A stretch of 64,000 nt of DNA from NCBI RefSeq assembly GCF_001429605.1, contig NZ_LMSS01000001.1, forward strand, positions 619,469-683,468, written 5' to 3'. Of this stretch, positions 9,732 to 20,100 are shown in pieces (position 1 is the stretch's first letter; each line of letters begins with the position of its first letter). This DNA comes from Phycicoccus sp. Soil802 (GTDB taxonomy: Bacteria > Actinomycetota > Actinomycetes > Actinomycetales > Dermatophilaceae). The position numbers and the translations under genes are program-made. Under the pieces are notes generated by a model. The model worked only from the letters and a program-made list of their open reading frames with translations, was not told where the DNA came from and did not search any database.

Positions 9732-10367
9732 TCATGCGACAGGTCCGTCCTCGATGGTCACCCGAACCGCCCGGCCCCGGCGCAGGGCGTCCTCCAGGAC
9801 ATCCCGTCGGGGGTCCGGCAGGTCGTAGAGCTCGCGTCGCGGGAGCGCGTCGAGGTGCGCCAGCCGCGGGTCGTCGAGGACCGCGCGCACCAGCGCCTTG
9901 TCGCCGCCGACGACCAGACCACGGGGTATGCCGCGGGGCAGGATCCGCAGCGTGTGCTCGGTGACGGCGCGCACCAGCTCGTCGGCCTGGTTGCCCCGGC
10001 GCCGCGCGAAGCGCTGCTGTGACCAACCGCCGGCGGCGGTCCGGGACTGGACGTGCCGCTTGCCCACCTTGGACTCGGTGAACGCCGGGCCGTCGGCCAG
10101 CCCCACGGCATACCCACCGCGCCGGATGAGGAGGACCCCGACCGGGTCGTGCGGGAACTCCTCGCGCGCCGTGACCCGTTGCGGCGACTCGCGCTCGGCG
10201 TTGTTGGCGGCGAACCGCTCCAGCCAGCCGCCGATCCGCTCGGGAGCGACCTCGACGACGCGCGGCCGGGAGTCAGCCGGGGAAGGGCTCAGAGGTTGAA
10301 CCCGAGGGCCCGCAGCTGCTCGCGGCCGTCCTCGGTGATCTTGTCGGGGCCCCACGGCGGCATCCAC
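9732..10367 (-). CDS. acVLRF1-family peptidyl-tRNA hydrolase (ribosome rescue)
   Basis: Recognised as the actinobacterial VLRF1 family, relatives of eukaryotic Vms1/ANKZF1 that release nascent chains from stalled ribosomes. The catalytic-loop candidate is GGWSQQRFARRRGNQ, holding the Gly-x-x-Gln-like element, within a release-factor fold of about 180 residues. The domain begins at RVVEVAPERIGGWLERF. The only in-frame ATG (10367) would overlap sufT by 79 nt. The domain instead starts near 10265, so true initiation may be at a non-standard CTG (10292) inside a CTGA overlap with the sufT stop, or at an internal GTG. It is the last gene of the SUF operon. Confidence 0.78.
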   Translation of the reverse strand: MDAAVGPRQDHRGRPRAAAGPRVQPLSPSPADSRPRVVEVAPERIGGWLERFAANNAERESPQRVTAREEFPHDPVGVLLIRRGGYAVGLADGPAFTESKVGKRHVQSRTAAGGWSQQRFARRRGNQADELVRAVTEHTLRILPRGIPRGLVVGGDKALVRAVLDDPRLAHLDALPRRELYDLPDPRRDVLEDALRRGRAVRVTIEDGPVA

Positions 10368-10618
10368 ACCCAGTTGACGCGGTAGGACGCGACCAGGCCC
10401 TCGAGCGCCTGGGCGGTCTGGTCCTCGATCACGTCGGTCAGCGGGCAGGCCGCCGAGGTGAGCGTCATGTCGAGGACGGCGTGCTTCTGGGCGTCGACCG
10501 TGATGCCGTAGACCAGACCGAGGTCGACGACGTTGATGCCGAGCTCGGGGTCGACCACGTCGCGCATGGCCTCTTCGACGTCGGCGACGTTGGGGGTGGC
10601 GGTGGTGGTGTCACTCAT
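10289..10618 (-). CDS. sufT: SufT/PaaD-like MIP18-family Fe-S assembly factor
   Basis: 109-aa DUF59 (MIP18) protein helping Fe-S cluster maturation. It shows the family core DVVDPELGINVVDLGLVYG and the reactive-Cys region TSAACPLTDVIEDQ. The ATG at 10618 overlaps the sufU stop by 4 nt; the longer open frame is a sufU shadow. The C-terminal WVWMPPWGPDKITEDGREQLRALG segment is typical of actinobacterial SUF-associated members. It acts with SufBCD/SufU in the cytoplasm. Confidence 0.9.
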   Translation of the reverse strand: MSDTTTATPNVADVEEAMRDVVDPELGINVVDLGLVYGITVDAQKHAVLDMTLTSAACPLTDVIEDQTAQALEGLVASYRVNWVWMPPWGPDKITEDGREQLRALGFNL

Positions 10619-11120
10619 GACTCGTCCTTGCTGCTGCGTTCGATGATGGTGGAGTCGTTGCTGGTGCTGTCGGTGGTCGTGGTGTCGATGCCTGCTTGGT
10701 GCAACGCGTCGGTGAAGGCCATCCATCCCAGCAGAGCACACTTCACGCGCGCTGGGTACCTGCTCACGCCGGCGAAGGCCACGCCGTCACCGATCAGCTC
10801 CTCGTCGCCGGCGTCGGCGCCCTTGGAGGTGAGCATGGTGCGCATCGCCTCGTGGGTGGTCATCGCCTCGGCCACGGTGTGCCCGATGACCTCCTCGGCC
10901 AGCACGCTGGTGGAAGCCATCGAGATCGAGCAGCCGAGCGCGTCGTAGGAGATGTCGCGGACCACCGCATCGGCGCCGGTGCCCTCGACGTGCACGCGCA
11001 GGGTCACCTCGTCACCGCAGGTGGGGTTGACGTGGTGCACCTCGGCGCCGAACGGTTCGCGCAGCCCGGCGTGGTGCGGTCGCTTGGAGTGCTCGAGGAT
11101 GAGCTCCTGGTAGAGGTCCA

Positions 11121-11121
<1 letters not shown>
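10615..11121 (-). CDS. sufU: SufU-type Fe-S scaffold / sulfur acceptor
   Basis: 168-aa partner of the cysteine desulfurase SufS. It carries the conserved zinc/sulfur-binding residues: NPTCGDEV (about residue 35), GCSISMAS (about 64) and VKCALLGW (about 127). It starts MDLYQELILEHSKRP and overlaps the sufS stop by 1 nt. Odd: the family fold ends near ALHQAG, but here about 25 more residues of Thr/Ser/Asp (DTTTTDSTSNDST) form a low-complexity, probably disordered tail. Confidence 0.93.
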
Positions 11122-12449
<1,328 letters not shown>

Positions 12450-13208
12450 TCAGGCCTGGGTGGCGAGGTAGCGGTCGTAGCCCTCGGCCTCGAGGCGGTC
12501 GGCCAGCTCGGGGCCGCCCTCCTCGACGATCTTGCCGTCGACGAAGACGTGCACGAAGTCGGGCCGGATGTAGCGCAGGATGCGCGTGTAGTGCGTGATC
12601 AGCAGGACGCCGATGTCGGTGCCCTCCTTGGCGCGGTTGACGCCCTCGGAGACGATGCGCAGCGCGTCGACGTCGAGGCCGGAGTCGGTCTCGTCGAGGA
12701 TCGCGACCTTCGGCTTGAGCAGCTCCATCTGGAGGATCTCGTGGCGCTTCTTCTCGCCACCGGAGAAGCCCTCGTTGACGTTGCGCTCGGCGAACGCGGG
12801 GTCCATGCGCAGGGCGTCCATCGAGGCCTTGACGTCCTTGACCCAGGTGCGCAGCTTGGGCGCCTGGCCGTCGATCGCCGTCTTGGCGGTGCGCAGGAAG
12901 TTGCTCACCGTCACGCCGGGGACCTCGACGGGGTACTGCATCGCGAGGAACAGGCCGGCGCGGGCGCGCTCGTCGACCTTCATGGCCAGCACGTCCTCAC
13001 CGTCGAGGGTGACCGTGCCACCGGTGACGGTGTACTTCGGGTGCCCGGCGATGGAGTAGGCGAGGGTCGACTTGCCCGAGCCGTTGGGACCCATGATCGC
13101 GTGGGTCTCCCCCGACTTCACGGTCAGGTCGACGCCGCGCAGGATCTCCTTGGTGCCCTCCTCCACGTCGACGGTGACGGTCAGGCCGCGGATCTCAAGT
13201 GTTGCCAT
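12450..13208 (-). CDS. sufC: Fe-S cluster assembly ATPase
   Basis: 252-aa ABC-type ATPase of the SufBCD scaffold. Walker A is GPNGSGKSTLAYSIAG, the signature is FSGGEKKRHEILQM and Walker B is VAILDETDSGLDVDAL. The start at 13208 (MATLEIRGL) follows a GAGGAAA ribosome-binding stretch; a TTG six codons upstream is less likely. It lies 57 nt after the Rieske gene, one of the few real gaps in this operon. Confidence 0.96.
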   Translation of the reverse strand: MATLEIRGLTVTVDVEEGTKEILRGVDLTVKSGETHAIMGPNGSGKSTLAYSIAGHPKYTVTGGTVTLDGEDVLAMKVDERARAGLFLAMQYPVEVPGVTVSNFLRTAKTAIDGQAPKLRTWVKDVKASMDALRMDPAFAERNVNEGFSGGEKKRHEILQMELLKPKVAILDETDSGLDVDALRIVSEGVNRAKEGTDIGVLLITHYTRILRYIRPDFVHVFVDGKIVEEGGPELADRLEAEGYDRYLATQA

Positions 13209-13265
13209 GGTGATTCGTTTCCTCAATCTGTTTCAGGACACTGCTCGGCAGTCAGTGCAGGTCGT

Positions 13266-13622
13266 TCAGGCGTTCAGCGGGGTCGTGCCGACGAAGACCT
13301 CGTCGTTCTCGACCCGCACCGGGTAGACGTTGATGGGGATGATCGCGGGCGGGCCCGACGGCTCACCCGTGCGGATGTCGAACCGCGAGCCGTGCAGCCA
13401 GCACTCCAGCGTGCAGCCGTCGAGCTCACCCTCGGAGAGGGAGACGTTCGCGTGGCTGCAGGTGTCGTCCACGGCGTGGATGTCACCCGCCGCGGTGCGC
13501 ACGATCGCGACGATGGTGCCGTTGATGTCGGCCGCGGCCACGCCCACCTCGGGCAGCTCGTCCACGCGGCAGACCCGCACGAAGTCGCCGTCGTCGGTGA
13601 CCAGCTCGGGGGCGGCGCTCAC
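13266..13622 (-). CDS. Rieske-type [2Fe-2S] ferredoxin of the SUF operon
   Basis: 118-aa soluble Rieske protein related to non-heme iron oxygenase ferredoxin components. The cluster motifs are DDTCSHANVSLS and ECWLHGSRFD. It overlaps sufD by 4 nt and precedes sufC, the usual place for such a gene in actinobacterial suf operons. A role in supplying electrons for cluster assembly is inferred from context; an oxygenase partner is not seen. Confidence 0.9.
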   Translation of the reverse strand: MSAAPELVTDDGDFVRVCRVDELPEVGVAAADINGTIVAIVRTAAGDIHAVDDTCSHANVSLSEGELDGCTLECWLHGSRFDIRTGEPSGPPAIIPINVYPVRVENDEVFVGTTPLNA

Positions 13623-14818
13623 GCGACGTCCTCGGTGGCGATGCCGGGCACCGCACCGAGCTCGGCGTCGATGACCTCCATCAGGTGCTCGGAGATCTCG
13701 GGAACGCCGATCCGCGCGACGATGCTCGCGAAGAAGCCACGCACGACCAGGCGGCGGGCGACGTCCTCGGGGATGCCACGGGCCTGCAGGTAGAACAGCT
13801 GCTCGTCGTCGAACCGACCGGTGGCCGACGCGTGTCCGGCACCGACGATCTCACCGGTCTCGATCTCGAGGTTCGGGATCGAGTCGGCGCGACCACCCTC
13901 GGTGAGGACCAGGTTGCGGTTCAGCTCGTAGGTGTCGGTGCCCTCGGCGCTGGCGCGGATGAGGACGTCGCCGACCCAGACGGTGTGGGCGGTGTCGCCC
14001 TGGAGGGCGCCCTTGTACTCGACGTTCGAGTGGCAGTGCGGCGCCTCGTGGTCGACGAAGAGGCGGTGCTCCTGGTGCTGACCGGCGTCGGCGAAGTAGA
14101 CGCCGAGGCCCTCGAAGGAACCGCCCGGCCCGGAGTAGCGCGCGTTGGTGGAGACGCGGACGATCTCGCCACCCAGCGTGACGGCGATGTGGCGCAGCCG
14201 GGCGTCCCGGCCGATGAGCGCGTCGTTCTGGGTGACGTGCAGCGCGTCGTCGTCCCACTCCTGCACGGTGACGAAGGTGAGGTCCGCGCCGTCGCCGACC
14301 TTGATCTCGACGTTGGCACCGCACTCGGCGGAGCCGCGGTGCGTCAGCACGACGGTGGCCTTGCTGTGGTGGCCGGCGTCGACGACCAGGTGGCCGTTGA
14401 CCCGCGCGAGGTCGGTCGCGGTGACCGTGATGCGCACGGGCTCGGTGAGCTCGGCCTCGGCCGCGATGCTCACCCGGGTGGCCTGCGCCTCGCCGGCGAA
14501 GGCGACGACTGACGCGCGGTCGGCGGGCACGAGCACGCCGGCGGACCGGGGGTCGACCTGCGACACGGTCACGCCGTCGGGCGACTGCACGTCGACCGTC
14601 AGCTTGCCGGTGTCGGTCGGCGCGACCTGGAACAGCGACGCGAGCCGGTCGACCGGCGTGAAGCGCCACTCCTCCTCTCGGCCACCGGGTACGGCGAAGT
14701 CGTCCACGGCATACGAGGTCCTGCGCTCGGCGCGCGACTGGTCGGGGACGAACGCGGCGGCAGAGTCCTCGTGGGACCCCGCCGTCGCTTCGGGGGTCTT
14801 CTGGGCCAGAAGGCTCAT
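13619..14818 (-). CDS. sufD: Fe-S cluster assembly protein SufD
   Basis: 399-aa beta-helix scaffold subunit pairing with SufB. The N-terminus has the REEEWRFTPVDRL motif; the C-terminal SufBD core contains LEIETGEIVGAGHASATGRFDDEQLFYLQARGI with the conserved His, followed by RRLVVRGFFASIV. It overlaps sufB by 1 nt and the Rieske gene by 4 nt. Confidence 0.95.
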   Translation of the reverse strand: MSLLAQKTPEATAGSHEDSAAAFVPDQSRAERRTSYAVDDFAVPGGREEEWRFTPVDRLASLFQVAPTDTGKLTVDVQSPDGVTVSQVDPRSAGVLVPADRASVVAFAGEAQATRVSIAAEAELTEPVRITVTATDLARVNGHLVVDAGHHSKATVVLTHRGSAECGANVEIKVGDGADLTFVTVQEWDDDALHVTQNDALIGRDARLRHIAVTLGGEIVRVSTNARYSGPGGSFEGLGVYFADAGQHQEHRLFVDHEAPHCHSNVEYKGALQGDTAHTVWVGDVLIRASAEGTDTYELNRNLVLTEGGRADSIPNLEIETGEIVGAGHASATGRFDDEQLFYLQARGIPEDVARRLVVRGFFASIVARIGVPEISEHLMEVIDAELGAVPGIATEDVA

Positions 14819-16239
14819 CAGCCGACGGCTCCTTCCATCTGAAGCTCGATCAGGCGGTTCAGCTCGAGGGCGTACTCCATGGGCAGCTCACGCGCGATGG
14901 GCTCGACGAACCCGCGCACGATCATGGCCATGGCCTCTTCCTCGGTCATCCCGCGGGACATGAGGTAGAACATCTGGTCCTCGGACACCTTGGAGACGGT
15001 CGCCTCGTGGCCCATCGTCACGTCGTCCTCGCGGATGTCGACGTAGGGATAGGTGTCGGAGCGGCTGATGGTGTCGACCAGCAGGGCGTCGCAGACCACG
15101 CTCGAACGCGAGCCGTGCGCGCCCTCGAGGATCTGCACCAGACCCCGGTAGGACGTGCGGCCACCACCACGGGCCACCGACTTGGAGACGATGGTGCTCG
15201 AGGTGTTCGGGGCAGCGTGGACCATCTTGGCCCCGGCGTCCTGGTGCTGGCCCTCGCCCGCGAAGGCGATCGACAGCGTCTCGCCCTTGGCGTGCTCGCC
15301 GAGGAGGAAGACGGCCGGGTACTTCATGGTGACCTTGGAGCCGATGTTGCCGTCGATCCACTCCATCGTCGCGCCCTCGGCGGCGGTGGCCCGCTTGGTG
15401 ACGAGGTTGTAGACGTTGTTGGACCAGTTCTGGATGGTCGTGTAGCGCACGCGGGCGTTCTTCTTCACGATGATCTCGACGACCGCGGAGTGCAGCGAGT
15501 CGGACTTGTAGATCGGCGCGGTGCAGCCCTCGACGTAGTGCACGTAGGAGCCCTCGTCAGCGATGATCAGGGTGCGCTCGAACTGGCCCATGTTCTCGGT
15601 GTTGATCCGGAAGTAGGCCTGCAGCGGGATGTCGACGTGGACGCCCGGCGGCACGTAGATGAACGAGCCACCCGACCAGACCGCGGTGTTGAGCGCGGCG
15701 AACTTGTTGTCACCGGCGGGGATGACCGACGCGAAGTACTCGCGGAACAGGTCCTCGTGCTCACGCAGACCGGTGTCGGTGTCGACGAAGATGACGCCCT
15801 TCTCCTCCAGGTCCTCGCGGATCTGGTGGTAGACGACCTCCGACTCGTACTGGGCCGCGACGCCGGAGACCAGGCGCTGCTTCTCGGCCTCGGGGATGCC
15901 GAGCCGGTCGTAGGTGTTCTTGATGTCCTCGGGCAGCTCGTCCCAGGTGGTCGCCTGCTTCTCGGTGGACTTCACGAAGTACTTGATGTTCTGGAAGTCG
16001 ATGCCGGTGAGGTCGCTGCCCCAGTTGGGCATCGGCTTCTTGCCGAACAGCCGCAGTGACTTCAGGCGCAGGTCGAGCATCCACTGGGGCTCGCTCTTGC
16101 GACCCGAGATGTCGCGCACGACGTCCTCGTTGAGGCCACGCCTGGCGGTCGCGCCAGCGGTGTCGCTGTCGGCCCAGCCGTACTCGTAGCGGCCCAGGTC
16201 CTTCAGACCCGGGTTCAGCTCCTCGATGTGGGTGCTCAT
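14818..16239 (-). CDS. sufB: Fe-S cluster assembly protein SufB
   Basis: 473-aa main scaffold of the SufBC2D complex. It shows [21 protein letters not shown], the conserved VEGCTAPIY with its Cys, and the core ending [21 protein letters not shown]. The reading frame is open upstream into sufR, but the ATG at 16239 (MSTHIEEL) gives the usual N-terminus and overlaps the sufR stop by 4 nt. No intein is present, unlike in some mycobacteria. Confidence 0.96.
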   Translation of the reverse strand: MSTHIEELNPGLKDLGRYEYGWADSDTAGATARRGLNEDVVRDISGRKSEPQWMLDLRLKSLRLFGKKPMPNWGSDLTGIDFQNIKYFVKSTEKQATTWDELPEDIKNTYDRLGIPEAEKQRLVSGVAAQYESEVVYHQIREDLEEKGVIFVDTDTGLREHEDLFREYFASVIPAGDNKFAALNTAVWSGGSFIYVPPGVHVDIPLQAYFRINTENMGQFERTLIIADEGSYVHYVEGCTAPIYKSDSLHSAVVEIIVKKNARVRYTTIQNWSNNVYNLVTKRATAAEGATMEWIDGNIGSKVTMKYPAVFLLGEHAKGETLSIAFAGEGQHQDAGAKMVHAAPNTSSTIVSKSVARGGGRTSYRGLVQILEGAHGSRSSVVCDALLVDTISRSDTYPYVDIREDDVTMGHEATVSKVSEDQMFYLMSRGMTEEEAMAMIVRGFVEPIARELPMEYALELNRLIELQMEGAVG

Positions 16240-17045
16240 CGCGTGGACGACCCTTCTGTTGGGTGTGTGTGGGTGATGGCGGGGGTGGTGTCGGGGGTGG
16301 TGTGGTGCGTCGGCGCCGACACGGCACCGGTGGGGATGAAGGTGGTGCACACGTGCTCGCCGTGCGCCAGCGTCGCGAGGCGCTGCACGTGCACGCCCAG
16401 CAACCGCGAGAACGCATCAGTCTCAGCGTCACAGATCTCGGGAAATTCCCGAGCCGCGTCCTGCACGGGGCAGTGCCCCTGGCAGAGCTGTATGCCGGTG
16501 AACGGGCTCGCGGAGCCCGGATCGCCGACCGGCCGGGCCGAGGCGGCGAACCCGTCGCGGGTCAGCGCGGCGACGAGGGCGTCGACCCGGGCGGCGCGGT
16601 CGGTGCCCGCGGCGGCGAGCTGCGCGGCATACCGGGTCTCGACCTCGGCGACGCGGCTCTCGGCGAAGCGGCGCACGGCCCCTTCGCCGGCCTCCTGCGC
16701 CAGGAAGCGCAGCGCCTCGGTGGCGAGGTGGTCGTAGTCGGACTCGAGCGCGTGGTGGCCCGCGTCGCTGAGCACGAAGGCCCGGGCCGGACGGCCGCGA
16801 CCACGGATGCCGGGGGCCGGCTCGCGCTCGGTGATCAGGCCGGCCTCCTCGAGGTTCTCGAGGTGCCGCCGCACGGCCGGTGCGGTGAGGCCGAGGTCGA
16901 GTGCCAGCGTGGCCGCCGTGATCGGACCCCGCTCACTGATCGCCTGGAGCACCCGGTCGCGGGTGCGCGACTCGAGCACCAGTGGCACATCGTGAGCCCG
17001 CGAGTCCGTCGCACGGGGCGACACGGAGGCGGACGGGATATTCAC
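16236..17045 (-). CDS. sufR: SufR-type Fe-S-sensing transcriptional repressor of the suf operon
   Basis: 269-aa regulator. A winged helix ([42 protein letters not shown], in residues about 29-73) is followed by a cluster-binding domain with cysteines in [16 protein letters not shown] and GEHVCTTF. Expected role: repress suf when a cluster is bound. The GTG at 17045 is chosen because a TAACAT -10 hexamer lies exactly 7 nt upstream, pointing to a leaderless message, and a SufR-like box overlaps it. Odd: after the family end the protein carries about 30 residues rich in Thr, Pro and His ([16 protein letters not shown]). Confidence 0.92.
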   Translation of the reverse strand: MNIPSASVSPRATDSRAHDVPLVLESRTRDRVLQAISERGPITAATLALDLGLTAPAVRRHLENLEEAGLITEREPAPGIRGRGRPARAFVLSDAGHHALESDYDHLATEALRFLAQEAGEGAVRRFAESRVAEVETRYAAQLAAAGTDRAARVDALVAALTRDGFAASARPVGDPGSASPFTGIQLCQGHCPVQDAAREFPEICDAETDAFSRLLGVHVQRLATLAHGEHVCTTFIPTGAVSAPTHHTTPDTTPAITHTHPTEGSSTR

Positions 17046-17058
17046 AACACCAATGTTA
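17042..17058 (-). promoter_or_regulatory. sufR promoter (-10) with overlapping SufR-like box
   Basis: On the minus strand ACATT-GGTGT-TGTGA occupies 17056-17042 and differs at one base from ACACT-N5-TGTGA, the mycobacterial SufR site as I recall it. TAACAT (17058-17053) is a -10 hexamer placed 7 nt before the GTG start. Repressor binding would cover both the promoter and the start codon. A palindromic TTACGTAA lies at 17056-17063. Confidence 0.6.
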
Positions 17059-17123
17059 CGTAAATGCCCGGCCCCCTGCCTAGCAAGGTCTACCTAACCT
17101 CGCCAGCGCCCCCACCGACCGGG

Positions 17124-20051
17124 TCAGTCGAGCAGTCCGCGGTCGCGGGCCACCGCCACCGCCTCGCCGCGCCCGGTGACCCCGAGCTTGGCGATGATGT
17201 TGGAGACGTGCACGCTCGCGGTCTTGGCGCTGATGAACAGCTGGGTGCCGATCTGGCGGTTGCTGCGGCCCAGCGCGACCAGCGCGAGGATCTCCGCCTC
17301 CCGCGCGGTCAAGGACTCGCCCTGCCGGGAGGCGGCCTTCGAGGTGGCCCGTGCTCCCCCGCCCTGCCGGATCTCGGCCCGGAGCGGGTCGGCCCCCAGT
17401 CGCTGGGCGACCTCGAGGGCGGCGGTGAGCTCCTCGGACCCGCGCGGGTCGCCGACGGACTTGAGGAAGGCGCCGAGCCGCGCCCTCGACCGGGCCGTCT
17501 CGTAGGGGTGCCCGTAGGCCTCGAACGCGTCGACCGCGGCCTGCCAGGCGGCGACGAGCCGAGTCGGGTCGACGTCGGCCCCGCCGAGCCACTGCAGGCG
17601 CAGCGCCTCCGCGGCGGCCCGGGCGAGCCAGGCCGTCGACTCGGGGCCGTCGTTGCCCGGCCGCGCGGTGGCGCGGTCCCAGACCTGGGTGGCCGACTCG
17701 GCCAGCTCGACTCCCCGGGCCAGCAGGGCCGGCCGCTCGGAGCTCGGCACCCGCTGGATGTGGCTGCCGAGCTGGCCGAGCAGGAGCGCGTCGAGCCGCA
17801 GCTGACCCTGGAACAACGGGTACCAGACCCGGTTCAGCACCTCGACGACCTCGTCGTGGACGGCGATGGCCTGGTCGAGGTCGTCGGCGTGGCCGTGCAG
17901 GTCGATGGCGGCGCTGCCGGTGAGCAGCGGGACGAGTCCTTCGCTCTCCCACCAGGGGCGGGACACCTCGTAGCCGGACACGGCGGAGTAGTCGCCCTGC
18001 GCAGCCGCGATGTACATCCGGGCCCCGAGCAGGAGCGAGCGGGCCGGCTCGGGCGGCACCTCGTGGGACACGTCGAGGATGTCGAGCGCCTCGGGCCAGC
18101 GACCCCGCTCGTAGGCGGCGATGCCGGCCAGCAGCCGGCCGTCGAACGCGTAGGGCGCCCACGGGCGGCCGGCCCCCCTGGCTCGCTCGACCCCGCGTCG
18201 GTAGACGTCGACGGCCTCGTCGAGCCGTCCGGCGCGGTGGTGCAGCCAGCCGAGGTGGTGGTAGGCCCGGACCTCGGCCGGGTCACCCGGTGCCCTGGAG
18301 TCGGCGATGATCCGCTCGAGGCGGCGGCGCGAGGTCTCGGGATCGCCGGCGCGCTCGAGGATGCGGGCCTCGACGACGCGCACCTCGTCGGCCACGTCGC
18401 GCAGCCCGGCGGCCAGGGCCGCCTCGACGGACTCCTCCACCGCGGCGAGGGCTTCGCCGTCGCGACCACGGTCGGCCAGCGCCTGGACCTTGGCGGCGAG
18501 CAGCCGGGCCCGGGTCTGCGGGTGGTCGAGGTCGACGGTGTCGAGCAGTCCGAGCCCCTCCTTGGTGGCGGCCAGGGTGTCGAGGGTGCTCTCGGTGATG
18601 CGGGCGGTGGTCGCCAGCGCTGCCAGCAGCTCGGCCCGACCAGCCGGGTCGGAGCCGGGCGTGCGACGCGCGAGCCGGTCCTCGAGCAGCTCGAGCGCCT
18701 TGAGCGTCTGGCCGACGGCAGTGGCCGCAGCGGCGGCCCGCAGGGTGACGGCGTCGACGTCGGCGTCGGTCTCGGACATCAGGGCCAGGGCGTTCTTGAA
18801 GTGGCGGAAGCCCTCCTCCGGACCGGCCATCCGCATCGCGGACTCGCCGGCCTGGACGCTGGCCTCGCGGGCCTGCTCGCGGAGCCCGGCTGCCGTGGCG
18901 TGCCGGGCCAGCTCGGCCCAGGTGCCGAGCGTGCGGTCGTCGGCCAGCGCCGCGGCATACCGCTCGTGCGCCCTGACCCGCTCTCCCGGCAGGAGGTCGT
19001 CGTAGACCGTCTCGCCGAGCAGCGCATGGCGGAAGGCGTAGCCACCGCTGTCGGTGGGCACGAGGACGTGGTGCTCGACGGCGTCGCGCAGCCCGGCGTC
19101 GAGCTCGGCCTCGCCGAGCCCGGCCACTGCGGCCAGCAGCCGGTGGGAGACGTGGCGCCCCGCGGCGGAGGCCACCCTGACCACGTGCTGGCCGGCGGTG
19201 TCCAGCTGGTCGAAGCGGACCAGGAGCAGCCGCGAGAGGTCCTCGGCCAGCCCGGAGCCGCCCAGGGCCGTGGCGGCGACGAGCTCCTCGGCGAAGAACG
19301 CGTTGCCCTCGGCCCGGGCGACCACCTGGCGCACCTGGGCCTCGGGCAGGGGCTGGGACTGCAGGCCGCGCACCAGCTCGCGCACGGCCCGGTCGGGCAG
19401 GGGTGCCAGGTCGAGGCGCTCGACGTCACCGAGCCGGGCCCAGTGGGCCAGCGTGGTGCGGAGCGGGTGGCGCCGGTGGAGGTCGTCGCTGCGGTAGGAG
19501 GCGACGATGCTGACGCGGCGCGAGAAGCCGCGGGTGAAGAGCAGGGTGAGCAGGTCACGGGAGGACTGGTCGGCCCAGTGCACGTCCTCGACCACGAGCA
19601 GGAGCGGTGCGTCGCTGGCGAGGTCGTCGAGGGCCGCGTGGACCGCCTCGACGAGGTCACCGCGGTCGACCACCTCGTCGGTGGGGTCGTCGGGGTTCGG
19701 CTCGTGCCGGCGCGACGGGACCAGCCGGGTGAGTCCGGGGTGGGCCGACAGGACCCGGTCGAGCAGCTCGGGCGAGGTGTTCTCGAGCCGGCCGAGGACC
19801 TCGATGAACGGGAGGTAGGGCAGCGCCTGACCGGCCTCGCCCAGGCAGTGCCCGGTCAGGACCGCCCAGCCGGCCTCGCGGGCTCGTCCGGCGACCTCGG
19901 CCAGGATGCGGGTCTTGCCGATGCCGGCGTCTCCGGACAGCAGCACCAGGCCGGTGCCGTCGGGGTCGGAGATGCCCAACAGCCGGGCGAGCTGGGCCGC
20001 CTCGTCGTCACGTCCGACGAACAACCCGGCTGCCGAACGCTCGAAACCCAC
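17124..20051 (-). CDS. LAL-type (large ATP-binding LuxR) transcriptional regulator
   Basis: About 975 aa from the GTG at 20051. Residues about 1-250 hold an AAA/STAND ATPase (FVGRDDEAAQLARLLG, P-loop GDAGIGKTRILAEVAG, Walker B-like LLLVVEDVHWADQSSRDLL). A long helical TPR-like middle follows. The C-terminal 60 residues form a LuxR HTH (LTAREAEILALVALGRSNRQ...). LAL proteins are ATP-dependent activators; the signal here is unknown. The frame is open to an ATG at 20141, but that would translate a 24-bp tandem repeat and the promoter. CATAAT lies 7 nt before the GTG, so a leaderless start at 20051 is preferred. It lies where other actinobacteria pass straight from sufR to an ABC exporter and ctaA. 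Confidence 0.9.
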   Translation of the reverse strand: MGFERSAAGLFVGRDDEAAQLARLLGISDPDGTGLVLLSGDAGIGKTRILAEVAGRAREAGWAVLTGHCLGEAGQALPYLPFIEVLGRLENTSPELLDRVLSAHPGLTRLVPSRRHEPNPDDPTDEVVDRGDLVEAVHAALDDLASDAPLLLVVEDVHWADQSSRDLLTLLFTRGFSRRVSIVASYRSDDLHRRHPLRTTLAHWARLGDVERLDLAPLPDRAVRELVRGLQSQPLPEAQVRQVVARAEGNAFFAEELVAATALGGSGLAEDLSRLLLVRFDQLDTAGQHVVRVASAAGRHVSHRLLAAVAGLGEAELDAGLRDAVEHHVLVPTDSGGYAFRHALLGETVYDDLLPGERVRAHERYAAALADDRTLGTWAELARHATAAGLREQAREASVQAGESAMRMAGPEEGFRHFKNALALMSETDADVDAVTLRAAAAATAVGQTLKALELLEDRLARRTPGSDPAGRAELLAALATTARITESTLDTLAATKEGLGLLDTVDLDHPQTRARLLAAKVQALADRGRDGEALAAVEESVEAALAAGLRDVADEVRVVEARILERAGDPETSRRRLERIIADSRAPGDPAEVRAYHHLGWLHHRAGRLDEAVDVYRRGVERARGAGRPWAPYAFDGRLLAGIAAYERGRWPEALDILDVSHEVPPEPARSLLLGARMYIAAAQGDYSAVSGYEVSRPWWESEGLVPLLTGSAAIDLHGHADDLDQAIAVHDEVVEVLNRVWYPLFQGQLRLDALLLGQLGSHIQRVPSSERPALLARGVELAESATQVWDRATARPGNDGPESTAWLARAAAEALRLQWLGGADVDPTRLVAAWQAAVDAFEAYGHPYETARSRARLGAFLKSVGDPRGSEELTAALEVAQRLGADPLRAEIRQGGGARATSKAASRQGESLTAREAEILALVALGRSNRQIGTQLFISAKTASVHVSNIIAKLGVTGRGEAVAVARDRGLLD

Positions 20052-20058
20052 GGCACCG

Positions 20059-20080
20059 ATTATGTCGGAGTGGTCCGACA
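20059..20080 (-). promoter_or_regulatory. LAL regulator promoter with palindromic operator
   Basis: CATAAT (minus strand, 20064-20059) is a near-consensus -10 hexamer 7 nt before the GTG at 20051. Immediately upstream, TGTCGGA-CCAC-TCCGACA (20080-20063) is a perfect 7-bp inverted repeat occupying the spacer and -35 zone, with no good -35. This is the layout of a regulated, perhaps autoregulated, promoter. Confidence 0.6.
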
Positions 20081-20100
20081 CGGTGTCGTGGGTTTCGGTG

